From positions 6,248,668 to 6,312,667 of the forward strand of contig CM030834.1 in the NCBI GenBank assembly GCA_018105865.1: a stretch of 64,000 nt of DNA, given 5' to 3'. Source of the stretch: Metaphire vulgaris. Lineage: Eukaryota; Annelida; Clitellata; Crassiclitellata; Megascolecidae. The translations under genes were made by a program, and so were the position numbers. Within the stretch, counting starts at the first letter, position 1. Each line of letters starts with the position of its first letter. The notes below the pieces were generated by a model. The model was given only the letters and a program-made list of their open reading frames with translations, ran no database searches and was not told the origin of the DNA. Below are positions 33,831 to 43,314 of the stretch, in pieces.

Positions 33831-34154
33831 TGGTGGTAAAACAGCCAATCTCCCCCGTCATTTTTGACGGGTAAACACCTAGTAAATAAATAGTTTTATA
33901 ACTCTGTTATACGTGGCTGCTGTTTGGGGTCATTTTGACCCCGTCATGCGTTAACGTTTGTAAAAAGCTCATGCGCTCTAGGGTTAAAGTCATAGCTCTG
34001 ATAAACAGTCATTGTGGTTTGGCGTCTTGGATCTTTGATATAGAAAGGAAAGCGGCCCGCAAACTTTTTCCACAAAAGAACAAAATTTGGAAGCATTTAA
34101 CCCGAAAGTAGCGCGTGTAAAACAGAAAACGCGTATCTAATCTTAAGGCGTTCC

Positions 34155-34332
34155 TGTCTGTCTTGGCCTGTCCTCCATAGATTGTTTGTTCTCCCGCTCA
34201 TCTGACTGACCATTCGGACTTGACCTGGCTTTAATAATTTGGGAGGGATTTGCTGCGTTAAAGACTGGTGCCCTAGGCATTATGATAGTGGTGCCATAAA
34301 ATTTTAGTGACTGATTGATAATGTCGCACTAG
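34155..34332 (+). mobile_element. L2-like LINE 3' UTR fragment (family G)
   Basis: The sequence TCTCCCGCTCATCTGACTGA, GACTTGACCTGGCTT and GGCATTATGATAGTGGTGCC matches the UTR after the LINE at 56873-57330. No coding part is attached. Confidence 0.75.
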
Positions 34333-34379
34333 TAAATGGAATGATGTTGCATATTGTAAATGCAAATGCAAAATTGTCA

Positions 34380-34830
34380 ATCTTGCATTTATATAGCGCT
34401 ATTAACTTGAATAATAAACTAATATAAAGTGCTATACAGACCATATTAATTTTCACTCCTGTGCTCAAAAAACTTCAATGGGTTCCAGTCAGACAATGAA
34501 TTTACTTTAAAATCTGCTTAATGATCCACCTGGTGCTACATTCAAGCAAGTCATTGCATTTTCGGTCCATATTCACCGTCCAGGCTCATAGACGTTCTAT
34601 CAGGTCTTCGGGTGCGTTAATTCTGCAGATACTCAAATTTAAGACGCTTGTTTCTTGGCTAAGGACTACAATCGGCATTTTGACGGTAAGATCAAGAGCA
34701 TGCGTGACAGATCATCCGGTGCTGAACCCACAGTCTACTCGGTCCATATCAAGTCGTCCCTTGCAATGTTTTCCCCTCCGACGGTCGCAGAGTTCGTGGC
34801 GCTGGTTATAGCCTGGTGAGACAAACAGTG
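34380..34830 (+). pseudogene. L2-like LINE C-terminal relic
   Basis: A short minus-strand UTR-like piece (cttgcatttatatagcgct) is followed on the plus strand by FTPVLKKLQWVPVRQ and IYFKIC, which are L2-type C-terminal motifs (HWLPV..R, FKI), and by less clear sense to 34800. Confidence 0.5.
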
Positions 34831-35037
34831 CACAACAGTAGCTGCTTATTCTTAGGCGCTCAGCCTCTCTTAAAATAGCTATGGGGTCAGTCAGGAAGCT
34901 TGGAAGCAGCACAACAGTTTCTGCTTATTCTTAGGCGCTTAGCCTCTCTTAAAATAGCTACATTATCAGTCAGGCAATAGTCAACATCCAAAGGGCAGTG
35001 AGGCTAGGTTGTTACAGCTATGGAGGATATGATTTTT
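34825..35037 (-). mobile_element. Family A LINE 3' UTR, tandem pair
   Basis: The block CAACAGT then GCTGCTTATTCTTAGGCGCT then CAGCCTCTCTTAAAATAGCT is present twice in a row (34828-34880 and 34912-34962) and matches the family A UTR at 330-390. It then runs on to GGGCAGTGAGGCTAGGTTGT as in the intact copy. Confidence 0.8.
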
Positions 35038-35137
35038 GAAGACTGGCAGTCAAGCTTCTGGCCAGTGGAATTAGAGGTAAAGTTCTTGGATGGATAAAAA
35101 AATTGGCTGCAGAGCAGAAGACAGAAGGTAGGTATAA

Positions 35138-36041
35138 AGGTGCCTTTCCACTCGACCTCAGCCAACGCGGTAAGTCACCATGTTGACGGCGCGCGCGCTC
35201 CACCGCCTGAATGATAAGCCGGTTTCAAATGGCTACGTTTCCACTCGCTGGTTGCGAACGTGGGCACACTGGGGAGGGGGTGAAACCAACACGTTGAGCC
35301 GCCGCCTGAGCGTGGATGCACATTCTTTTGAGCCGTCGACGCGGTGATTTTTACTTTTCAACCAATCAGGAGTCAGTTCAAAGGTCGAAGTCCGCCAAAT
35401 TACAGTAACAACAACAGTCAACATATAATCGTGTGAAAATGGCGAATTTTTACAAGAGTGAGTTTGACGTAAATATTTTAAACGAAGTGGCTCAGCGTCC
35501 GATATTATAAATAATAATGTTTCTATAAATGTACAGTATACGACTTAAGGGTTAATTCAGAGCTCGCCACTGCCAGTCAACCGTCCAAACCTTGTGTATT
35601 TTTTGGTAATGTCGTGCTCTATGTACGACAACAGCTGTTCAAAGGCAGCATAGTCCATGCGCACAAAATTGCGGAAGGACTCCTTGTCTACCATCATCAG
35701 CTCCGCGAAGAGGCAATGGTACGCTCCGTGCAATTCTCTGCACCTTATCCACGGTCTCACCTAGAACTTCCTTTTCCGCTGAGATTTCTTTTCCTTCTGA
35801 TTTGATGAAACACGTTTTAACGCTGCCGTTACGGTAACCATCATCAAACAACACAACGCAACACTTTCCTCATCAGCCATATTACATTACAGTTTGCGCT
35901 ACATCAAATGTTCGGTGGGCGTGTTTTTTAAGCCCATATGCATATCGAGTTGCTTGCGCCTTGCGGTTTAGCGCGATGGAGCGCGCGCGCCGTCAACATG
36001 ATGACTTGCTGCGTTGGCTGACCTCGAGTGGAATGACACCT
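35138..36041 (-). mobile_element. PIF/Harbinger-type element
   Basis: AGGTGCCTTTCCACTCGACC at the left and AGGTGTCATTCCACTCGAGG in complement at the right begin terminal inverted repeats of about 60 bp that continue through CAGCCAACGC and GTTGACGGCGCGCGCGCTCC. The 3-bp target duplication TAA (35135-35137 and 36042-36044) is the PIF/Harbinger hallmark. It carries only the N-terminal part of the transposase and is therefore non-autonomous. It sits inside the CR1-like LINE; removing it restores that reading. Confidence 0.88.
35557..35878 (-). pseudogene. HARBI1-like transposase N-terminus
   Basis: From ATG at 35878 the minus strand reads MADEESVALCCLMM, a basic stretch KEKKSQRKRKF, a TAG stop (probably from Trp), then VRPWIRCRELHGAYHCLFAE, FRNFVRMDYAAFEQLLSYI and ITKKYTRFG. 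R-W--R-----GAY--L--EL and F-NF-RM----F--LL are the standard N-terminal signature of Harbinger transposases. The DDE catalytic part is absent, so the protein is a stub. Confidence 0.78.
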
Positions 36042-37039
36042 TAAGAGGCAATTATTCAGATTGGGCATAAGTGGCGTGCCACAAGGTTCAGTGTTGGGAC
36101 CCCTATTGTTCTTAATATACATCAACGACATCGATGATGATATAATGTCAAAAATTTCAAAATTCGCTGATGACACAAAACTGCGTGGACAGAGTGATAG
36201 TGAAGCAGAAGCAAAAATTTTATAACAAGACCTTAATAGACTATCCCAGTGGTCGGCAGATTGGCAACTGCTTTTTAATACAGATAAATGCTCGGTGATG
36301 CACATTGGGAAGAAGGGAACAGATCATGAATTTAAGTTATGTGGGAAGGGACTAAAAGTTACAAACGAGGAGAAAGATCTAGGGGTCATCATGCATAACA
36401 GCTTAAAGCCATCTAGGCAATGTGCAGAGGCAGCTAATAAGGCCAACAAAATTCTAGGTATGATCAAAAGAACGATAGTGAGCAGAGGATGTAATAATAA
36501 GACTTTACAAAACATTGGTACGCCCACATTTAGAGTATTGTGTTCAAGCATGGTGTCCATTCCTCAAGAAAGACATAGAAACCTTAGAAAGAGTGCAACA
36601 CAGAGCAACAAAGATGATCAAGGGATATCATAAACTAACCTATGAGGAAAGGCTAAATCACTGTGGATTGACAACCCTGGAAAAAAGAAGAGAGAGTGTG
36701 TGAATTTGATCGAGACATACAAAATACTAACAAACAAAGTGGAAATGCCAAGAGAAAGATTCTTTACAATGAAGCAGCATGATCGAACCAGAGGACACAG
36801 CATGAAACTGTTCAAGAAACGGGTTGGGAGACATAAACAGCATTTTTTTAGTACAAAAGTGGTGGACAGATGGAATGAACTGGATGAGGGGATAGTAACG
36901 GCTACAACTGTAAACGAGTTCAAAATAAACCTCAGTAGTTTAGGATATTAGATTGGACGGGAACAACAGTGGTTCTCTTACAGGGCAGTCCCTACTGAAC
37001 CACTTTAAACCTTGTTATATTATATTATATTATATATTA

Positions 37040-37860
37040 TATTAAAAAGGAAGGGTTTATACTTAGACCTGAAGACTTGAGGAGATAATGCAGGAATTAT
37101 AGGAAATGAGGATTCAGATTTTATTGTTTGAAAGTGTCCAAGTCTGCGGATGGAAGCTGGGATCGAGTTTCAGAGTTCAGGTGAGGCGCATGAGAAGGCA
37201 CGGTTGCAAATTTTCATGGATGACTGTTTCAGTTGGCGTGACAGAGAGAGGTAAGATGATGAACGTGTGGGTCGAGGAGGCTGAAGGGTTAATAGTGATC
37301 TAAGGTTGACAGGTTTTGATGACTGAAGTGAGCTGTGTGTAAGTGTTATTATCTTATATTGGATACGTTCAGTTATTTTAAGCCAATGTAAAGATTTTAG
37401 TATGGATTTTAGTATGGGTGAAATATAGGAGAATTTAGGTGACTTAATAACAGCACGAGCAAGTGCATTTAGTATTGATTGCAATTTGTTGATAGAGGCT
37501 TTGGGAAGGTTATAGTAGAGGGAGTTACAATAATCTCATTTGGAGTGGACTATTGAGGTGGCAATTGTGGAGGCAGTTTTGGTATCTAGGCAAGGGCGTA
37601 GGCGGCGAAAGTCACGAAAATGAACATAGCAGGCTTTTGATAGCTGGGAGATTTGTGATTCGAAGTTTAGAAAAGAATCAAATTTGAATCTTAGATTTCT
37701 TGCAGTTAGGACAGGGATTATTGTGGTGTCAGGAGCCAAAACTAGTTTAGGATTGTCAATGGCATAGCTATTTTAAGAGAGGCTGAGCGCCGAAGAATAA
37801 GCAGCTACTGTTGTGATGCTTTCCAAAGCGCTATATAGATATACGGGATTTTACTTTACT
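37040..37860. mobile_element. Family A LINE copy with 5' inversion
   Basis: Bases 37040-37756 are family A coding sequence on the minus strand (SKACYVHFRDFRRLRPCLD, LHWLKITERIQYKIIT, SRQLKQSSMKICNRAFS); 37757-37860 are the family A 3' UTR on the plus strand with the tail TTTTACTTTACTTA. Compared with the copy at 286-1196, only about 100 bp of element are missing at the junction. An inverted upstream part joined to a plus-oriented 3' end fits 5' inversion by twin priming. It supplies the uninterrupted reference for both insertions in the first family A copy. Confidence 0.75.
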
Positions 37861-37899
37861 TATTTAGAATATATAATATAGAAATTCAAGATATTTGAC

Positions 37900-38768
37900 T
37901 TATTTCATTCATGGATGCACTCAAATCGTCTTTTACTTAATCCAGCTAAAACTCAGCTCATCTGGTTTGGTACTCGAGGTCAGCTCTTAAAAATTGATCA
38001 TCTGTCTATGCAGTCTGCCCTCCCTGGCCTCTCATTCTCCTCTTCTGTCCGTGATCTTGATATAATTCTTGACTCTGAGTTAACCTTTATGGATCATATT
38101 AACTCACTTTGTCGCAATTGCTTCTGTCATCTCCGCCAGCTTAGAGTGATCTGACGTACACTAGACATGCCATCTGCTTCTACTTTGATTTATGCATTTA
38201 TTTGCTCAAGGCTTGACTACTGTGGTTCACTTTTTGCTGGTCTTCCATCGGTGCGACTTGATAAACTCCAGATGGTTCTTCGTTCGGCAGCCAGGGTGAT
38301 TGCTGGTGTCACAAGACGTGATCACATTTGTGATTATATGATGTCTGTTTTACACTGGGTGCCTTATCCTGCTCGAGTTGAGTTTCGAGTGTTGAGAGCG
38401 ATTGCATTCTCTCTTTATGGTGCCACTCCATCTTACCTTTCAGAGCTACTCCATCCTCTTAGCTCTATCCCTGGTCGGCCATGTCTTCGGTCCACAACCA
38501 ATGGTCTTCTCAGTGTGCCCCAAGCACGAACCTCCTTGTTCCTGAAGCGAGGTTTTGAATCAGTTGGCCCTATCCTTTGGAATGATCTTGACGCTAGTAT
38601 GCGTGGCTTAGCAGCTCCTAATTCTATGGCTCTCTTTTTGAAACGACTTAAAACTTATCTCTTTGTACATATGCAGTAATTTGCTGTGGGAGCGCTTCTG
38701 AGTGATTCTTCTGAAGAGGCGTTATGCAAATATTTTGTTAAATTACATTACATTACATTACATTACAT
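37900..38768 (+). pseudogene. L2/CR1-group LINE, 3' part with (ATTAC)n tail
   Basis: The plus strand encodes LLLNPAKTQLIWFGTRGQLL, then SSSVRDLDIILDSELTF, HLRQLRVI, stop, SRLDYCGSLFAGLP, KLQMVLRSAARVIAG, VLHWVPYPARVEF, and WNDLDASMRG to the final LKRLKTYLF, ending at 38679. One in-frame TGA separates the two halves. A UTR and five ATTAC repeats (38737-38765) follow. Confidence 0.85.
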
Positions 38769-38829
38769 ATAATGGTTCGAGGAAGCAGTGAACCAGTGAC
38801 GCAGACTAGAACCATTGGAATTTTGAATC

Positions 38830-39226
38830 GCTGGATTAGGGTTAGGGTTATTTTTTACCACCTACACTGGTGTCCGGTATTTTGGAAACAGGGACCTGAC
38901 AACCCTACGTATTGCCAATAGATATTTTGCATGTCATTTTTTAATAGTTTGCCAGCGCAATTGCTGCATCTCTCTTTAGTTTCAACTTTGCTTTGTGGCT
39001 GTTGGAATTTTCCATAAATTAAGTATTATAAGTGGCATGAAACCTATCCTGGTGCCCAAAAGTGTGCGATTTAATGTCCAAATTGCACTGAAACTCACCT
39101 ATGAACATCTATTGGTTAAAAAAATTCCGGGGTTATACTGTACACCGGATGTTTAGGGTTTGGAGAGGCGAGAGGAGGACAGGGAAGAGGAAGCTGCTTC
39201 CAGCAACCAGAGGGGATGGGCGCCCC
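38830..39226 (-). mobile_element. hAT-type element, truncated copy
   Basis: The right end, read in complement, starts CAGGGGCGCCCATCCCCTC and matches the left end of the 1.1-kb hAT at 62027-63114; the following 350 bp also match in order (GGAAGCAGCTTCC, CCCGGAATTTTT, AGTTTCAATGC... ACATTAAAT, GCTGGCAAACTATT). The other end is missing. A TTAGGGTTAGGGTTA stretch marks the break at 38833. Confidence 0.65.
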
Positions 39227-39512
39227 TGGATGAATCGAATCTCTTTACCTGAAATTCAGTTGTGTTGCGAGATAGACTCAGTTGATTCCGAAATCCATAT
39301 GCTGGGACACATTGCAGACATGGTATAACTTCCCTGCAGTTAAAAAACACCAAAATGTTGACTTAGTAGCAGCTAGATTCTATAAGAGTAAAACAAGCTC
39401 CAGATATTGGCGATCTATACTTTTTCCTTGTTACTTTTCTACTTTTGCGAAAAGAGTCGAAGAAAAGTCGTCAATTTCTTTAATTCTGGAACTACCGCAA
39501 TAAATTGTCAGT

Positions 39513-39516
<4 letters not shown>

Positions 39517-39561
<45 letters not shown>
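39517..39561. repeat. (AAT)n microsatellite
   Basis: An uninterrupted AAT tract just left of a piggyBac-like end motif. Confidence 0.92.
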
Positions 39562-39563
<2 letters not shown>

Positions 39564-39579
39564 TGAGCCTATTGACTAC

Positions 39580-39984
39580 CATTGGGGTCAAAATGACCTC
39601 AGATTCATTTGAGCTTACAAAAGTTCACAAAAGAGAAAGTCCGATTTTCTTATCAAAATTATTTTCCATTAGTTCAGTCATATTTTTTAATCTGTCGTAG
39701 GTTCTTTGTAAGTTGTTAGACTACTTATTTACCTTGGCTTACTTCCCACTCCCTCTGTAGTTTTCCGTGCAAACCTGCAGGCGCAAAACGTAAGAAGTTC
39801 TGCCATCGGCAAGCATACAAAATTGTATTCCATATCTACTAGGCTTATTGGAAATGTATTGCCCAAATGGTACTTGTCCACAATATGTCAACAGCTGCTC
39901 ATATGCAGCTACATTCTCTGAAGGGATGAATGCGTCCTCAAATGTGCTTTCCCACTTTTTCAACAAGTGCCTAATGGGAGCCAA
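39580..39984 (-). pseudogene. piggyBac-type transposase fragment
   Basis: The minus strand reads YEQLLTYCGQVPFGQYISNK, PSRYGIQFCMLADGRTSYVL and then VCTENYRG, the block around -DEQL--FRGR-PF-QYI--KP-KYGIK in piggyBac transposases. At 39583 the sequence GGGGTCAAAATGACCTCA resembles the end motif of the element at 28201-33983. Confidence 0.7.
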
Positions 39985-40200
39985 TTACACTGGTCAACAA
40001 ATTTTATGCAAGTTTTTGTTTCCTCTAAAAAATTTTGTGAAACTAATAGATTTTGACTTGCTGAACACAAATATGTAATTAGAATTTCTGTATCACGTAA
40101 GCTTTTTAAGAAATCGACAATTTAGCATTTAGTATTGTAACGTCTTCTGCAACATAATCCTACAGAAGGATCTAGGCAATAATGACAAGACATGAGAAAA

Positions 40201-41958
40201 TTAGAAATGTTTTGCTGTAGATTTTCGTTTGTAGTCACTGTCCTGTGCTTCACGTATCAGTGACCAACAGTAGTCTCCGAGCATAGACGGACTCCACTTT
40301 CCCTGGTAGCGTTTCTCGATGCTGGCAATGTCTTTGTGAAATCTTTCACCATGTTCATCACTGACGGCGCCGAGATTGTCCGGGAAGAAGCCCAAGTGAG
40401 AATGAAGGAAGTGTATATTCAGTGACATGTTGCATTTCATTGCCTTGTAAGCTTGTAGCAGATTTCCAACTTGTTCAACATAGTTTGGCGCCTTGTAGTT
40501 GCCCAGAAAGTTAGCAACATCCCTGAAGGCTGTCCAGACAACATGCTCGGCACCCTGCAGAAGGCCCTTAAAGTGACTGTCCTTGAGCATCTCTCGAATC
40601 TGTGGGCCAACAAAAACGCCTTCTTTTATTTTAGCATCACTGGTGTGTGGAAACCTTTGTCGTAAGTATGTAAAGGCTTCACTTTATTTGTTCATTGCTT
40701 TGACAAAGTTTTTCATTAACCCAAGTTTGATGTGCAAAGGTGGGAGATAAATGTCCCTCGGATCAACGAGAAGATCATGTTTAACGTTCTTCTGTCCTGG
40801 AACCAAGTCCCTGCGAGGTGGCCAGACCTTTCTCACATAATGTGAATCTCTAGCTCGGCTGTCCCACTCGCAAAGAAAGCAGCAGTACTTGGTGTAGCCT
40901 AGTTGCAGACCGAGTAGAATTGCAACAACTTTCAGATCTCCACATATATTCCAGTTGTATCTCGAGTATTCTATGTGTTTCAATAGCAGCTGCATGTTCT
41001 CATATGTTTCCTTCATGTAAGCAGCATGTCCAATGGGTACTGAAGGGTATGAATTGCCATTGTGCAGCAAAACAGCCTTTAAACTTAACAACGAAGAGTC
41101 AACAAAAGTCGCCATTCGGATGGATTGTGTTTACAGCCGAAAGCAGAAAGCAATCCATCAATGTCAATGCAAAAAGTAAGACTGTCGATTTTTTGAAGAA
41201 TCGAGTCAAGTCTTCATGCCGTTTACGAAATACTGAAATTTGTGTACCTGGAGAGAGCAGATTCCATCCTTGCAACCTAGATCCAAGCAATTCTGCTTGA
41301 TTTTTTGACAAATCTAAGTCTCTGACCAGATCATTGAGCTCTGCCTGAGAAATCAAATGAGGATTGCTGGATGTCGATGGCTCAAACTCTGGGTCTTCCG
41401 TAGCTGAATCATCAACTATCTGCAGCATTTCATCTGTCTCTGCATGCTCGTCCTCGTCCTCGTCCTCCAGTGTCCAAAACTGGAGGGGGTTGGAACAGGA
41501 AGACTCTCGTCGTGTGGAGCTGGTCTCATTGCCGAGGCAAGGTTAGGATACTCAATAGACTTCCTATTCTTTGAAGAAAATCCTGTAACATTCGTCATGC
41601 AGAAATAGCAATCCGTTACATGATTATTCTGCTCCCTCCATATCATTGGTATGGCGAATGGCATGGATGGACGCTTACCTGCAAGCCAAGCTCGCAGACT
41701 GGTAGCACAAGATGAACAACATATATGAGGTGCCCATACTTTGTCCTGGTCGCCAATTTTGCATCCAAAGTATAACTCATATCCTTTCTTTATGATTGCT
41801 GTCATACTCCGCTTCTGTGATTTCAACGTAAACTCTCCACAGATGTAGCAGAACGTGTCACTGCTATTGCGACATCGACGCGACATTTCAGAAACTTTAA
41901 TTAAATTAGTTAATATATTCAATTCACAGCCTTTAACTAAACAGTTATATCTCATCAA
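40201..41958 (-). pseudogene. GERFH-family gene (unnamed invertebrate family), copy 1
   Basis: Starting near MSRRCRNSSDTFCYICGEFT the minus strand has two Cys pairs in zinc-finger-like spacing (CYIC, and CCSSC), DCYFC, an acidic patch, LNDLVRDLDLSKNQAELLGS, LKAVLLHNGNSYPSVPIGHA, ICGDLKVVAILLGLQLGYTK, CCFLCEWDSRARDSHY, LPPLHIKLGLMKNFVKAM, NMSLNIHFLHSHLGFFPDNL, SDEHGERFHKDIASIEKRYQ and DYCW. Two frameshifts (near 41440 and 41105) and a TAA stop at 40684 are the only breaks. I recognise it from memory as a widespread multi-copy family in animal genomes with no assigned function. Two more broken copies are at 47340-47900 and 53680-56865. Confidence 0.75.
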
Positions 41959-41959
41959 A

Positions 41960-42641
<682 letters not shown>

Positions 42642-43084
42642 TAGGGTGGAGTGAAAAAACTTTTTCTCAGTGATGTAAATGTAATAGTTTGGAAAAGTTG
42701 TGTTATGGTATAGAGAGAAACTGTGCCAAAAATCATTTAACTGGATTAATGTTTAGAGCCTCCCCAAGCGTCCTCAAGTTTCAGTAATGTTGCTAATTGG
42801 TAATTGGGTATGTTGCTGCGTTGGGAGATATCCTCTATTTCCACTGTCTCACACAAGGGTGCTGAAGTTAATTACGCCTTACCAGTAGAAGTACATGAAC
42901 CTGTTAAAGCCCTTCAAGGTAATGAGAGACCAACCATCCTATCAAATTAAACTTGAGGATTTTCGATTTGACTGCAGAAACAAACTTGTTTGCTATATCT
43001 GCATGCAGATTTCAGCTAGTGTGCCTGTGTGATGAAAAACAAGGTGCCTGTATAGGATCGTGAATTTCTGTTGGATCAGCGAGG

Positions 43085-43306
43085 CAGTAGCGTGTAGATG
43101 GGGGGCGGTGGCCCCGGGCGCAGACCAGGGGGCGTAAAAATTGACCTGATGACCTTTTTTTGCTTGGCGCACCAAATTTGGGGGCTGGTGGCCCCGGGCG
43201 CAGACCAGGGCAGGGGCGTAAAAATTGACCCGATGACCTTTTTTTGCTCGTGGGCGTACTTTGGACAACTTGGCCCCGGGCGTCGGCCACTCTCTACACG
43301 CCACTG
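43085..43306. mobile_element. hAT-type MITE with 8-bp duplication and internal repeat
   Basis: Ends are CAGTAGCGTGTAGATG and, in complement, CAGTGGCGTGTAGAGAG. CAGCGAGG is duplicated exactly (43077-43084, 43307-43314). Inside, a block of about 60 bp (GGCCCCGGGCGCAGACCAGG and then GTAAAAATTGACC plus GATGACCTTTTTTTGC) occurs twice in tandem. Confidence 0.9.
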
Positions 43307-43314
43307 CAGCGAGG

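Larger units (their letters stand above)
32132..33882 (+). mobile_element. Non-autonomous Helitron
   Basis: The 5' end is TCTTTATATATAATTCGCGA after a flanking A; the 3' end is a 7-bp hairpin (CCCGTCA, loop TTTT, TGACGGG at 33854-33871) followed by TAAACACCTAG and a flanking T. TC...CTAG ends, a 3' hairpin 11 bases from the terminus and insertion into an AT dinucleotide define Helitrons. AAATAAATAGTTTTA flanks on both sides are similar, as if a tandem copy of the target existed. Inside are a (GTCC)n tract, a 570-bp C-rich array and two direct duplications, but no Rep/helicase. Confidence 0.82.
28201..33983 (+). mobile_element. piggyBac-type element, heavily invaded
   Basis: The left end CCCTAGAACGTATGACGGGG, followed by GGGGTCATTTTGACCCC, and the right end, whose complement starts CCCTAGAGCGCATGA and also reaches GGGGTCAAAATGACCCC, form inverted repeats; TTAA flanks the right end (33984-33987), though the left flank reads TATT. 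A decayed piggyBac transposase lies inside. Two other elements interrupt it: a DGRKD element (28380-30601) and a Helitron (32132-33882). A third GGGGTCATTTTGACCCC at 30671 is unexplained and leaves the exact structure open. Confidence 0.55.
35038..37036 (+). mobile_element. CR1-like LINE, 3' half (family E), split by a Harbinger element
   Basis: Before 35138 the frame gives LASGIRGKVLGWIK; after 36041 it resumes with [20 protein letters not shown] and [14 protein letters not shown] (FADD active site), [79 protein letters not shown] and FKINLSSLGY. The CR1 signature KDLGV and RPHLEYC are plain. The tail is TATAT-rich. Three or four frame changes exist. Confidence 0.88.

Noticed and set aside
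38830..38850. Telomere-like TTAGGGTTAGGG
   Set aside because: Only two units at the break of a hAT fragment; the same short motif occurs at 21810. No telomeric array.
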